DNA of 64,000 bases, taken from contig JAIRUA010000008.1 in the NCBI GenBank assembly GCA_031254645.1, forward strand, positions 1 to 64,000, given 5' to 3'. Under the pieces are notes generated by a model, which made no database searches, was not told where the DNA came from, and saw only the letters and a program-made list of their open reading frames with translations. This document shows positions 17,621-26,678 of this stretch, piece after piece. The position numbers were made by a program, and so were the translations under genes. How positions within the stretch are numbered: the stretch's first letter is position 1; each line of letters begins with the position of its first letter. Source of the stretch: Dysgonamonadaceae bacterium. GTDB taxonomy: Bacteria; Bacteroidota; Bacteroidia; Bacteroidales; Dysgonomonadaceae.

Positions 17621-19186
17621 ATGAATACAAGTAATACTAAAAAAGGATTCACCATTGTATTGGTGGCGATATTAAGCTCAGTAATTACTTTATTGGGTTA
17701 CAGTGTAATAAATAAGAAAAGCGACAGTGTTTTTTCGGAAAATAAAACCAAACGAAGTGCCGTTACAACAGATATGAGAACGTACGCCGATACGTTCAAT
17801 CAAAGTAATGATAATGTAACGCTTGCAAGTGTAACAGCTGTTGGCGGATATCCCGATTTTACGGAAGCCGCCGAAAAATCAATAAACGGTGTTGTACATA
17901 TCAGAACTACCACAACCGTTAATCAGCAACGACAAATGAATCCGTTTGATTTCTTTTTTGGCAATCCTTCGCAACAGCAGCCACAACAACCACGTGTACA
18001 GCAAGGAGCAGGCTCGGGTGTTATCATTTCTGCCGATGGTTATATTATTACAAACAATCACGTAATAGATAGAGCCAATGAAGTAACTGTTACGCTGAAT
18101 GACAGCCGTGAATTTACGGCAAAAGTAGTCGGAACAGATCCTTCTACAGACATTGCCTTGCTTAAAATCGAAGGGGAAAACTTCCCTTATCTCACTTTCG
18201 GTAATTCGGATGCACTCCGTGTAGGCGAATGGGTGTTGGCGGTAGGAAATCCGTTTAATCTCACATCTACCGTAACGGCAGGTATTGTAAGTGCCAAAAA
18301 CAGAGGCGATATAATGCCCGGCAGAGATAATATCCAAGCATTTATTCAAGTAGATGCAGCCGTCAATCGTGGAAACAGTGGTGGCGCACTTGTGAACACT
18401 CGCGGCGAGTTAGTGGGCATCAACACTGCCATTTATTCTCGCACCGGAGAATTTGCAGGACTTGCCTTTGCCGTTCCCATTTCCATTGCCGGCAAAGTAG
18501 CTTCCGATTTGAAGGAGTTTGGTGCCGTTCAACGCGCTGTATTGGGCATTAACGTTGAAAATATCGAACTGGTTAGACGCGACAATCCCGAAAGAGCACG
18601 TGAATTATCGCAAATAAACGGCGTAGTTGTGAGTGGATTTGCCGACAGAAGTACTGCTAAAGCAGCCGGTATTGAAGAGGGCGATATCATCAAGTCTATC
18701 AATGGCGAAGCCATCAATAACTTCCCCGATCTGCAAAGACAATTGAGTCGTTTCCGTCCGGGCGACAGAGTCGTTGTAGCAGTTGAGCGCAATGGCAATA
18801 TGCACAGATTCAATGTTGAACTAAAAAACTTGGAAGGCACTGCCGATGTTACACGACCGACTGACGCAACACCACAAGCCACCAGCGCAATGCAATCGCT
18901 CGGCGCTACATTCCAACCTATTCCGGCGGAAAGACGACGCCAATTGGGTATCAGTAGTGGAGTTCAAGTAACAAATGTGAGCAATCAAGGGCTTTTTAGA
19001 AGAGAAGGTATCAATAACGGTTTCATCATTATGCGTATTAATAATACGCCTGTAAACAGCGAATCCGATATTGCGCAAGTAGTTGCAGAAGCCGCTAATA
19101 ACACACAAGATAAAGTGATTTTGATAGCCGGCTTTTATCCCAACAGCCGTACACAATACATCGCTATTGATTTAGGTAGAGAATAG
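17621..19186 (+). CDS. Periplasmic HtrA/DegP-type serine protease
   Basis: Envelope stress protease and chaperone, 521 residues. An N-terminal signal anchor (about 9-30) is followed by a trypsin-like domain with the complete triad His147 (TNNHVID), Asp177 (DPSTDIALLKI) and Ser253 (NRGNSGGALVN). A Gln/Pro-rich loop (about 115-128) lies before the first strand. Two PDZ domains follow (about 275-385 and 420-515), with VLGINVENIEL and LGISSGVQVTNV as carboxylate-binding loops. Lies between repeat-rich gaps as a single-gene unit, upstream of rpoD. Confidence 0.94.
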   Translation: MNTSNTKKGFTIVLVAILSSVITLLGYSVINKKSDSVFSENKTKRSAVTTDMRTYADTFNQSNDNVTLASVTAVGGYPDFTEAAEKSINGVVHIRTTTTVNQQRQMNPFDFFFGNPSQQQPQQPRVQQGAGSGVIISADGYIITNNHVIDRANEVTVTLNDSREFTAKVVGTDPSTDIALLKIEGENFPYLTFGNSDALRVGEWVLAVGNPFNLTSTVTAGIVSAKNRGDIMPGRDNIQAFIQVDAAVNRGNSGGALVNTRGELVGINTAIYSRTGEFAGLAFAVPISIAGKVASDLKEFGAVQRAVLGINVENIELVRRDNPERARELSQINGVVVSGFADRSTAKAAGIEEGDIIKSINGEAINNFPDLQRQLSRFRPGDRVVVAVERNGNMHRFNVELKNLEGTADVTRPTDATPQATSAMQSLGATFQPIPAERRRQLGISSGVQVTNVSNQGLFRREGINNGFIIMRINNTPVNSESDIAQVVAEAANNTQDKVILIAGFYPNSRTQYIAIDLGRE

Positions 19187-19200
19187 ACTATAGGACAAAA

Positions 19201-19256
19201 GACTATAAGAAAAGAAGAAGCAGTCTATGAACTTGCCTTCTTCTTTTCTTATAGTC
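19201..19256 (+). terminator. Perfect 20-bp hairpin after htrA
   Basis: GACTATAAGAAAAGAAGAAG (19201-19220) and its exact complement (19237-19256). Further ACTATAGGAC-type copies flank it on both sides (19186-19200 and 19258-19275), so it looks like a nested repeat as well as a terminator. Confidence 0.8.
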
Positions 19257-19429
19257 TTCTTTCTTATAGTCCTATTTGTACATTTACAAACTTTATGAAC
19301 TAAACAACAACAAAAATAGTTCATTCGGTGTTTAATAACAGTAGGATTTTAATAGTGAATAAAACAACTTCACTATATTTCCAATAATTATTTGGGGATT
19401 GATTTCGATTTTATATCAAAAAAAATGGC

Positions 19430-19437
19430 TATCTTTG
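19430..19437 (+). promoter_or_regulatory. rpoD promoter, -7 element
   Basis: TATCTTTG, 39 bases before the rpoD ATG. No clean -33 element at the usual spacing. Confidence 0.6.
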
Positions 19438-19476
19438 CACCCTTGATTTCAGATTAAAAAAATGAGTCCGAGCTAA

Positions 19477-20337
19477 ATGAGACAATTAAAAATTACAAAA
19501 TCAATAACTAATCGCGAAAGCGCTTCGTTGGATAAATATCTTCAAGAAATTGGTCGCGAAGACCTCATTACCGTTGAGGAAGAGGTTGAATTGGCGCAAG
19601 CCATTAAAAAAGGCGACCGACAAGCACTTGAAAAACTGACAAGGGCTAATCTTCGATTTGTGGTATCTGTTGCGAAACAATACCAAAATCAAGGATTGAG
19701 TTTGCCTGACCTTATCAACGAAGGCAATCTTGGATTGATAAAAGCCGCTGAAAAATTTGACGAAACCCGTGGTTTCAAATTTATCAGCTATGCCGTATGG
19801 TGGATTCGCCAATCTATCCTGCAAGCTCTCGCCGAACAATCTCGAATCGTGCGATTACCATTGAATCAAGTAGGTTCATTGAATAAAATAAACAAAGCAT
19901 TTCAAAAATTTGAGCAAGAAAACGAGCGTAGACCTTCGGCAGAGGAGTTGGCAAAAGAATTGGACCTATCGGTAGATAAAGTAACGGATTCTTTAAAAGT
20001 TTCCGGTCGTCACATTTCTATGGACGCACCTTTCGTAGAAGGCGAGGACAACAGTTTACTCGATGTACTGGTAAATGACGATGCGCCTATGGCAGATAGA
20101 ACCCTTGTAAACGAATCGCTTCAAAAAGAAATCGACAGAGCATTATCCACTCTAACTGAGCGCGAAAGCGATATTATCAAGATGTTTTTCGGAATTGGTG
20201 GTCAAGAGATGACTTTGGAGGAAATTGGCGATAAATTTCAATTGACTCGTGAGCGTGTACGTCAAATTAAAGAAAAAGCAATTCGTCGTCTTCGACAAGA
20301 TTCAAGAAGTAAATTGTTAAAAAGCTATTTGGGTTAA
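19477..20337 (+). CDS. rpoD: Primary sigma factor RpoD (short Bacteroidetes type)
   Basis: Directs RNA polymerase to the housekeeping promoters seen throughout this window (TAnnTTTG). 286 residues, far shorter than the E. coli protein because region 1.1 and the non-conserved insert are missing, as is normal in Bacteroidetes. Region 1.2 starts at [11 protein letters not shown]; region 2 has LIQEGN-like [24 protein letters not shown] and [11 protein letters not shown]; region 3 ELAKELDLS...SMDAPF; region 4 helix-turn-helix [28 protein letters not shown]. Monocistronic in appearance. Confidence 0.96.
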   Translation: MRQLKITKSITNRESASLDKYLQEIGREDLITVEEEVELAQAIKKGDRQALEKLTRANLRFVVSVAKQYQNQGLSLPDLINEGNLGLIKAAEKFDETRGFKFISYAVWWIRQSILQALAEQSRIVRLPLNQVGSLNKINKAFQKFEQENERRPSAEELAKELDLSVDKVTDSLKVSGRHISMDAPFVEGEDNSLLDVLVNDDAPMADRTLVNESLQKEIDRALSTLTERESDIIKMFFGIGGQEMTLEEIGDKFQLTRERVRQIKEKAIRRLRQDSRSKLLKSYLG

Positions 20338-20667
20338 ACCTTTTGATCTAACAAAGGTCTTACAAGGGGTAAATATTGGTAAAAACCCCAAATTATGTGC
20401 TCTTTGGCGATTTTTTTAAGTAAAAAAGCGATTTTGTGAAATTATTTTTTTACTTTTGTGTCCAAATTAATGTGTTTTAGGGACACAGTATATAATAATT
20501 CACTAATTAATTAAGGTTTCGGCGAAACTTTTTCGATGGGTAAACGTTATATATTTAAACTGGGGATATACTGAACGTACAGAGGTGCGTATACATATCC
20601 GACAGAAAATGAGAAAGGAATATCGAGTAATTATAATAAAAAAAATGTTTAATTAGAATTTTAATTT
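20338..20667. other. rpoD-ompA gap with long ompA leader
   Basis: No protein gene is supported. The -7 element at 20451 implies an unusually long (about 200-base) untranslated leader for ompA. It holds three very short open frames (starting at 20470, 20537 and 20609; 14, 12 and 15 codons) whose coding status is unknown. No terminator with a T run was found behind rpoD. Confidence 0.5.
20451..20458 (+). promoter_or_regulatory. Candidate ompA promoter, -7 element
   Basis: TACTTTTG, 210 bases before the ompA ATG. The TTTG at 20434 is too close to serve as a standard -33 element. Confidence 0.45.
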
Positions 20668-21837
20668 ATGAAAAAGTTTAGTTTACTTTTAGTTTCAGCT
20701 CTTGTTGCATTTAGCATAAGCGCACAAGAGGTACAAAACGTTTCTAACGGAACAGTGTTCTTGAGAAACAAAGGCTCTGACAATTGGTACATGGGTCTCG
20801 GTGGTGGTACAAACATGTACCTTAACAAAGGTATCAATGATCAAAGCCCCGACTTTATGGATCGTCTTGGTTGGAACGGACAAATCGAAATCGGACGTTG
20901 GAACTCTCCAAGATGGGGTGCTCGTGTGGTTCTTGAAGGTGGTAACATCCAATTACCTTCTTGGGGACGCGAAGAAATGAACTGGGTAGGTGGTCACTTA
21001 GACTTGATGTACAATGTTACACAAGCTTGGGGTGGTTACAGAGCAGACAGAGTTTATAACTTGATTCCTTATTTAGGTATTGGTTATATGTATGGTCTTG
21101 ACAAAGATTGGAAAAAAATACCTCATGTAAGTGGTGATGACTTTTATCGCACTCCAGCTCAGTCATTTACTTACAACGTAGGTTTGATCAACAATTTCCA
21201 GCTTTCTCCAAGATTTGCTATTTTCGTTGACCTTGGCTTCAGAGTATTGAATCAAGGAGGTTTCGATGGTAAAAGACATGGTGGTTTGTTCATAGATAAC
21301 GCACCGATTGATGGTATGTTCACAGCTAACGCTGGTATCAAATTCGGTTTAGGTGGAAAACAAACTTTCACACCTGCTGAATTGATGGACTACAATTTGA
21401 TCAACGATCTTAACAGTCAAATCAACAGACTTCGCGCTGAAAACGAAGAGTTGAGAAGAAGACCGGCTTCTTGCCCAGATTGTCCAGATGTTCAACCACA
21501 AGTTGTTCAAAGTAGCGTACACGTTCCTAACGTAGTATTCTTCCGCATCAACTCTGCTGTAATTGACAGAGGTCAGCAAGTAAGCGTGTTCAACACTGCT
21601 GAGCATATGAGAGCTAACCCGAATGCGAGAGTTAAAATCATTGCTTACGCCGATAGAGGTACAGGTACTCCTGCTATCAATATGGCACTTTCTGAGAGAC
21701 GTGCAAGAGCGGTTGCCGCTGCATTGCAAAATCACGGAATTGCAGCTAACCGTATTGAAGTTGAGTGGAAAGGTGATACAGAACAGCCTTACGCAGAAAA
21801 CGACTGGAACCGCGTTGCTATCTTCTTTATGCAGTAA
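20668..21837 (+). CDS. OmpA-family outer-membrane porin
   Basis: 389 residues: signal peptide (about 1-19), an eight-strand-type N-terminal barrel (about 30-235, glycine- and aromatic-rich), a short coiled coil (NSQINRLRAENEELRRR, near 255), a cysteine-bearing linker CPDCPD, and a C-terminal OmpA peptidoglycan-binding domain (about 285-389) with the Asp of AYADRG and the Arg of NMALSERRARAV that hold diaminopimelate. Same architecture as the abundant OmpA-like proteins of Porphyromonas, where linker cysteines join subunits. Long leader and strong terminator suggest high expression. Confidence 0.92.
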   Translation: MKKFSLLLVSALVAFSISAQEVQNVSNGTVFLRNKGSDNWYMGLGGGTNMYLNKGINDQSPDFMDRLGWNGQIEIGRWNSPRWGARVVLEGGNIQLPSWGREEMNWVGGHLDLMYNVTQAWGGYRADRVYNLIPYLGIGYMYGLDKDWKKIPHVSGDDFYRTPAQSFTYNVGLINNFQLSPRFAIFVDLGFRVLNQGGFDGKRHGGLFIDNAPIDGMFTANAGIKFGLGGKQTFTPAELMDYNLINDLNSQINRLRAENEELRRRPASCPDCPDVQPQVVQSSVHVPNVVFFRINSAVIDRGQQVSVFNTAEHMRANPNARVKIIAYADRGTGTPAINMALSERRARAVAAALQNHGIAANRIEVEWKGDTEQPYAENDWNRVAIFFMQ

Positions 21838-21859
21838 TTAGGCAATAAAGATAAAAATG

Positions 21860-21887
21860 AAAAAGCATCTCTTCGGAGATGCTTTTT
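21860..21887 (+). terminator. Textbook terminator after ompA
   Basis: Perfect 12-bp stem (AAAAAGCATCTC and complement) closed by a stable C-TTCG-G tetraloop and ending in a T run. Confidence 0.93.
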
Positions 21888-21890
21888 TTG

Positions 21891-21984
21891 TTGTCTGAAC
21901 TGTGATTTTGAATGATTAATGTGATTTTATGAATGACAGAATCAAAATAATCACATTAATCATTCAAAATCACAGTTCAGACAA
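21891..21984. repeat. Perfect 36-bp inverted repeat overlapping the wbqC 3' end
   Basis: Arms 21891-21926 and 21949-21984 are exact complements (TTGTCTGAACTGTGATTTTG at the outer end). The right arm carries the last eight codons of minus-strand wbqC (CLNCDFE plus stop). The hairpin would terminate wbqC transcription and back up the ompA terminator. Confidence 0.9.
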
Positions 21985-22571
21985 AATCTACTCTCATTTC
22001 CCATATTAAACAATAGATCAATAATACTCAAATGAGGAATAAAACCGTTTTTTTCAGCAAAAACTTGATAATAAACAGGTGTGTCGACAATCGATGGTTT
22101 TTTCGGATGGATAATTTCACGAAAATCAGAAGCGGTGTCGGGAATGGTTTGGATATATGTTTCAGAATATGAAACCAAAGTTTGTATACCGATAAGGCGA
22201 CAAATGAGTTGGCGAAGTTCTTCGTTGAAATCGTGCAGAAAGGATTGCTTTTTTTCGTAAAACGGACGAAAATCATCTTCGTAATACTCAAAAAACGGCG
22301 TAGAATTGTATGCCGAAATTATCGCATTCCAATGCAAATGTTGCCAATTTCCGTGTTCGGAAATACGAATATCTTTCATTTTGCACTTTGCCGTCGAAGG
22401 TTTTTCAATGGGAATACTCAGTGATATCGCTCCATTTGCTCCGGCAATCATACAACGGTTTCGATAGGATTGCTTTTGATAGTTGTCGTGAATTTCGATA
22501 ACGGCTTGTTCGGCACGAAAAAGCGTAGAATAATATTCGATTGGAGCAAGATAAAGAGAATTGACAATCAT
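21960..22571 (-). CDS. WbqC family protein
   Basis: 203 residues matching the WbqC-like family: N-terminal LYLAPIEYYSTLFRA, NYQKQSYRNRCMIAGANG, LSIPIEKPS, then HGNWQHLHWNAIISAYNSTPFFEYYEDDF, the family core. WbqC proteins are linked with aminosugar or amino-acid transfer in surface polysaccharide synthesis, but the reaction is not firmly known. It is the last gene of a dapB-lepB-wbqC series, an order I recall as common in Bacteroidales. Its ATG touches the repeat at 22572, and its last codons lie in a 36-bp hairpin arm. Confidence 0.8.
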   Translation of the reverse strand: MIVNSLYLAPIEYYSTLFRAEQAVIEIHDNYQKQSYRNRCMIAGANGAISLSIPIEKPSTAKCKMKDIRISEHGNWQHLHWNAIISAYNSTPFFEYYEDDFRPFYEKKQSFLHDFNEELRQLICRLIGIQTLVSYSETYIQTIPDTASDFREIIHPKKPSIVDTPVYYQVFAEKNGFIPHLSIIDLLFNMGNESRFCLNCDFE

Positions 22572-22640
22572 AATGTGCTAATAAATAATGTGCTAATGAA
22601 TCAAGGATACTGTCATTATTTATTAGCACATTAGCATATT
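22572..22640. repeat. ATGTGCTAAT-family inverted repeat, site 3
   Basis: AATGTGCTAATAAATAATG (22572-22590) and its exact complement at 22614-22632 fill the gap between lepB and wbqC. The left arm starts at the base next to the wbqC start codon, so the whole wbqC leader is repeat. Confidence 0.85.
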
Positions 22641-22646
22641 CAAAAA

Positions 22647-24137
22647 TTATTTCTTCGCGCTTCTAAACAATCTATTCCATCTGATTTTTCCATTAAACCA
22701 ACCGTTGTCTTTTTCTAGCGAAAGCCAAATCAACATCGGTTGTCCTACAATGTGGTCTTCGGGCACAAAACCCCAGTTGCGCGAATCGGCAGAATTGTGG
22801 CGATTGTCGCCCATCATAAAGTAATAATCAAGCTTAAATGTATAAGATTCGGCAACTTGTCCGTTGATATAAACCCTACCATTGCGAAATTCGAAATCAT
22901 TTCCTTCATAATTTTTGATCGGACGCTCATAAGCTGCTACTTTGAAAGCAACATCGGTATCAAAGTAAATCGTAGAACCTCTTTTCGGAATCCAAAGCGG
23001 ACCGAATGTATCTCGCGTCCAACCTGTTCTGTAATGAATCGGATAATAAATACCTAAACCGGGTTGTTCTTTTTCTTTGACGATAGACCATACAAATGGT
23101 CTTGTCTTCAGTGATACAACCATCGCTTGCGTCATCGGAATACTAACATAAACAAGTCCATTGTTACCATCTTGTCGTTGTAATCCAATACGTTCCATAT
23201 CTTCACTGCGCAGACCGGTAAGGTCTTGGACTTTATGCGACTCTATTATTCGTCCGAGTTGGTCGCGTTCAGATACTAAATAATCATCTTTGTTGATACC
23301 CAATTCTTTAAATAATTGGGGCGAAATCATTGTTCCGTCCGTTTGTATCATATAATTGTGCTGTACAAGTGGCGGATTGGAAGTAAATTGTCCATTGATG
23401 AATACACTATCATTGCGTAGTTCGATGATTTCACCCGGAAGTCCGATAGCGCGTTTTACATAATTCTCACGCCTATCTACAGGACGAAAAACCACTTCAC
23501 CATATCTTCTTACATCGGCTCGCACTCCTGCACTACCAAGAGGATTTTGTTTTGCAAGTGAATAAAAATCAACCGCTTGCATATTAAGCGCAACAGTGTC
23601 TCCCGCCGGAAAGTTAAATACAACAATGTCATCTCGTTTCACATTACCAAAACCTCTCAATCGACGATAGCGCCATTGCGGTCTGTCGAGATACGATCTT
23701 CCCCCAATAATCGGCATTGTGTGCTGTGCCAACGGAAATGAAAGCGGCGTCATCGGCGCACGCGGTCCGTAGCTGAGTTTGCTTACAGCTAAAAAGTCGC
23801 CCACGAGCAACGATTTTTCGAGCGACGAAGTGGGTATCTGATAGTTTTGAAAGAAAAATGTATTGATAAAATAAACGGCTACCAATGCAAATAAAATGGC
23901 GTCCACCCACTCCATCGTTCGGCGCACAATAGGATTCTTCGATTTTTTCCAAAACGTCCAAGGGATAAATTTCGTGATATAAATATCGAAAATAAACGGA
24001 ATGGGAATTAATACCCACGCTGTTCGTGCCCAAAAAGCGAAAAGAGCGAGGGCAATCATCCACACTGCAAACCAAATCCATTGGTGGCGGTCGGCGTTTT
24101 TTAATCTTTCTTGAAAGGAACTATTTTTATTTGTCAT
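22647..24137 (-). CDS. lepB: Signal peptidase I
   Basis: Cleaves signal peptides from exported proteins at the periplasmic face of the inner membrane. 496 residues, longer than E. coli LepB (324) as usual in Bacteroidetes, which carry a large insert in the catalytic domain. Membrane segments near 20-55 and 78-96. Catalytic Ser105 in IPTSSLEKSLLVGD; catalytic lysine in NYVKRAIGLPGE; C-terminal box D-like GDNRHNSADSRNWGFVP. Between dapB and wbqC on the same strand, with repeat hairpins in both gaps (83 and 75 bases). Confidence 0.94.
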   Translation of the reverse strand: MTNKNSSFQERLKNADRHQWIWFAVWMIALALFAFWARTAWVLIPIPFIFDIYITKFIPWTFWKKSKNPIVRRTMEWVDAILFALVAVYFINTFFFQNYQIPTSSLEKSLLVGDFLAVSKLSYGPRAPMTPLSFPLAQHTMPIIGGRSYLDRPQWRYRRLRGFGNVKRDDIVVFNFPAGDTVALNMQAVDFYSLAKQNPLGSAGVRADVRRYGEVVFRPVDRRENYVKRAIGLPGEIIELRNDSVFINGQFTSNPPLVQHNYMIQTDGTMISPQLFKELGINKDDYLVSERDQLGRIIESHKVQDLTGLRSEDMERIGLQRQDGNNGLVYVSIPMTQAMVVSLKTRPFVWSIVKEKEQPGLGIYYPIHYRTGWTRDTFGPLWIPKRGSTIYFDTDVAFKVAAYERPIKNYEGNDFEFRNGRVYINGQVAESYTFKLDYYFMMGDNRHNSADSRNWGFVPEDHIVGQPMLIWLSLEKDNGWFNGKIRWNRLFRSAKK

Positions 24138-24151
24138 TTCTGTTTTTTTGT

Positions 24152-24226
24152 TTAAAAATTCAAGAGTTTAAAGATTCAAGGCAAATCGCTTTGAATTTTT
24201 GAACCTTGAACTTTTGAATCTTATAA
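24152..24226. repeat. TTCAAAGATTCAA-family inverted repeat, site 2
   Basis: AAAATTCAAGAGTTTAAAG and ATTCAAGG units (24156-24181) return inverted (CCTTGAACTTTTGAATC, 24204-24220). Fills the dapB-lepB gap. Confidence 0.7.
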
Positions 24227-24937
24227 TTCTAACATATCTTCCATTCCCAAAAAACCTGTTTTTTCATAAGTAAATTCGGCAGCGAGGACGGCTCCCAAAG
24301 CAAATCCTTGTCGGTTTTTAGCATCGTGTGTGATAGAAATTTTATCCACTTCGGATTCATAAGTAACGGTATGAATACCGGGTACTTCTCCCTCACGATA
24401 GGCTTTTATTTCCATTTCGTTTTCCGATTGCGTGTCTCGCATTACCCATTTTGTTTTTCGTTCGATGTTCGAAAAAATGCCTTCGGCGAGTGTTATTGCC
24501 GTGCCACTCGGTGCATCTAGTTTGTGAATGTGATGTGTCTCTTCCATTCGCACATCATAATCGGGAAATTGGTTCATTAGTTTCGCTAAGTATTTGTTCA
24601 GAGCGAAGAAAATATTGACACCAAGGCTGAAATTTGAGGCGTAAAAAAATGTTTTTCCCCCTTTTTTACACATTTGCTTCACCTCCTCCAGTCGATTGAG
24701 CCAACCGGTAGAGCCGGAAACAACGGGTACATTGACAGCAAACGCACGCATATAGTTTTGAAATGCACTTTCGGGCGATGTAAATTCGATGGCTACATCG
24801 GCACTCCTAAATTCGGGCGAATCAAACTTCGCCTCCTCACTTATGTCAATGGTACAGACGATGCTATGTCCACGTTCGAGGGCGATTTTTTCGATTTCTT
24901 TCCCCATTTTTCCATATCCGATGAGTGCTATTTGCAT
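24221..24937 (-). CDS. dapB: 4-hydroxy-tetrahydrodipicolinate reductase
   Basis: NAD(P)H-dependent step in diaminopimelate/lysine synthesis. 238 residues, a little shorter than E. coli DapB (273), as in other Bacteroidetes. N-terminal Rossmann motif ALIGYGKMGKEIEK; VVSGSTGW; FFYASNFSLGVNIF; the substrate/catalytic stretch EETHHIHKLDAPSGTAITLAE with the conserved His pair and Lys; C-terminal HDAKNRQGFALGA. First gene of the dapB-lepB-wbqC series. The diaminopimelate it leads to feeds both peptidoglycan and lysA. Confidence 0.94.
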   Translation of the reverse strand: MQIALIGYGKMGKEIEKIALERGHSIVCTIDISEEAKFDSPEFRSADVAIEFTSPESAFQNYMRAFAVNVPVVSGSTGWLNRLEEVKQMCKKGGKTFFYASNFSLGVNIFFALNKYLAKLMNQFPDYDVRMEETHHIHKLDAPSGTAITLAEGIFSNIERKTKWVMRDTQSENEMEIKAYREGEVPGIHTVTYESEVDKISITHDAKNRQGFALGAVLAAEFTYEKTGFLGMEDMLEL

Positions 24938-24967
24938 ACGATTTTCTTATTGTTTGATTTTAGAGAG

Positions 24968-24975
24968 CAAATGTA
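24968..24975 (-). promoter_or_regulatory. Candidate dapB promoter, -7 element
   Basis: TACATTTG on the minus strand (24975-24968), 31 bases before the dapB start codon. No -33 match. Confidence 0.5.
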
Positions 24976-25091
24976 CAAAAATAAATGATAGTATTGGGCA
25001 TTTAGGTACAACAACTTATTTTAATTACCGTTGTTCGGCTATGTATCTATAAAACCTTATTCTCAAAAGAAATACATTCTATATAAATTTG

Positions 25092-26105
25092 TTACAACCA
25101 ACCATTTTCTTTATACCATTCTACTGTTTTCTCAATCCCTTCTTTCAATCGAAAATCAGGTTGGAAGTCAAGATCGGTTTTCAATGACGATACATCACAC
25201 GACCAATTCCGCTGTTTCATAATTTGGTACTTATCAGTATTAAACGCGGTAGCTTTCCCTAATAGTCCGCATATTTTTTCGTTAATAAACGCAGCGAATT
25301 TTACTATCCAAAGTGGAATTTTCAGACGAACGACATGTTTTCGTTGCACGGTTTGTCGCACAATCGTGTTGAATTCCACATCGGTGTAAACATCGCCATC
25401 GGCAACATAGTATTCTTTGCGATAGATATTTTTATCGATGCAGGAAAAAATAATCTTTACAAGGTCGTCGATATAAATAAATGTAAGTAGCTGTTTTCGA
25501 AATCCAACACCAATGTCAAAACCGTTTTGTACGGCACGCATTAAAATCAGATAATCCTTGTCTCGTGCACCATATACGCCTGTTGGACGAAGAATTACGT
25601 ATGGAAATCCTCCGAGATTTTTCAAATAATTTTCGGCTTTTAGCTTGCTTTTTCCATAAGCTGTATTTGGGTTTGGTATATGGTTACTAGGCAAAGGTGT
25701 GTAATTAATTTCATCACCAACGCCCATTACACCCAACGTGCTCATAAAAATAAATGAAGCGGGAACGGCGTTAATTTCGATAAGTGCATCAACGAAATTA
25801 CGCGTATATTCGTCATTTACTTTATCGAAATCGGCTTTACGAACGGCTTTCGTGAGTCCGGCAATGTGAACAATGACGTCGAAATATCCGTTTTTATTCA
25901 CGAAATCAAGTAGTTGGGATTTCAGTTTTGTCTTATCAGCATAATTCAAATCGATGAAACGAATGCGTTCATCTTGCAAAAACTCGCGAATGCTACTTTG
26001 ACGAATGCCCGCCCACGTTTCGTAACCTAGCGCAAGCGCCTTATCGACAGTAGAACTGCCGATAAATCCGCTTGCACCGGTGATGAGGATTTTTTTTTTG
26101 TTCAC
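25092..26105 (-). CDS. NAD-dependent epimerase/dehydratase (extended SDR)
   Basis: 337 residues. N-terminal NAD-binding motif LITGASGFIGSSTV, INYADKTKL and IVHIAGLTKAV, the active-site pair Tyr/Lys in NTAYGKSKLKAE, and RPTGVYGARD. These mark an extended short-chain dehydrogenase acting on a nucleotide sugar or similar compound; the substrate cannot be read. The start codon is GTG, four bases after the stop of the GNAT gene, and it ends a tightly packed run HIT-GNAT-epimerase. Confidence 0.82.
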   Translation of the reverse strand: MNKKKILITGASGFIGSSTVDKALALGYETWAGIRQSSIREFLQDERIRFIDLNYADKTKLKSQLLDFVNKNGYFDVIVHIAGLTKAVRKADFDKVNDEYTRNFVDALIEINAVPASFIFMSTLGVMGVGDEINYTPLPSNHIPNPNTAYGKSKLKAENYLKNLGGFPYVILRPTGVYGARDKDYLILMRAVQNGFDIGVGFRKQLLTFIYIDDLVKIIFSCIDKNIYRKEYYVADGDVYTDVEFNTIVRQTVQRKHVVRLKIPLWIVKFAAFINEKICGLLGKATAFNTDKYQIMKQRNWSCDVSSLKTDLDFQPDFRLKEGIEKTVEWYKENGWL

Positions 26106-26109
26106 TATA

Positions 26110-26670
26110 TCAATTGCACTTAAACTGCATACGTTCTAACTCTTTTCCTGCCAACATTTGCTCCCCAACAACTTCAAATCCCAGCTTCAAATACAGTTTT
26201 TTCGCGTTGGGATTATCCTTGTCAACCAACAAACCAAGCGTTTCCTTTCGATTGTGCACATATTCATCAATCAAGAATTGAAAAATCCTCGACCCGATTC
26301 CCTTTCCTTGATGATTTGGACTAACGCCCACACAATCAATATAAAATTCTCCCGCCTGCGTTTCATCTTCGGGACAGTAATCTCTGCCTGTCATTCTTTT
26401 AATTTCCTGAATCACAGGGTCGCGCAATTCGTACAGTTTTCCGCCATCATATACTACGGCAGCACCTACTGTTACGCCATCGAGTTCTGCAATCCAGCAA
26501 TTTTCATACGAATACTGGTCGCCTGTTCGTCCGATAAGGTTTTTCAAAAACAGGGTGGCTTTTTCTTCGTTTTTTTCGCCAATAAATCCATACGCAATGT
26601 CTTCCATCGCCAACATCATATAGTAGGCAATATCTGACGTATCTTCTATCTTTGCTTTTCTAATTTCCAT
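26110..26670 (-). CDS. GNAT-family N-acetyltransferase
   Basis: 186 residues. The acetyl-CoA-binding motif A is clear: YIDCVGVSPNHQGKGIGSRIFQFLID, with the Q-x-x-G-x-G core, preceded by the beta strands NCWIAELDGVTVGAAVVYDGG and followed by LGLLVDKDNPNAKKLYLKLGFEVVGE. The acceptor is unknown. Packed between the HIT gene (8 bases) and the epimerase gene (4 bases), so all three are probably cotranscribed. Confidence 0.85.
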   Translation of the reverse strand: MEIRKAKIEDTSDIAYYMMLAMEDIAYGFIGEKNEEKATLFLKNLIGRTGDQYSYENCWIAELDGVTVGAAVVYDGGKLYELRDPVIQEIKRMTGRDYCPEDETQAGEFYIDCVGVSPNHQGKGIGSRIFQFLIDEYVHNRKETLGLLVDKDNPNAKKLYLKLGFEVVGEQMLAGKELERMQFKCN

Positions 26671-26678
26671 AGAACGCT

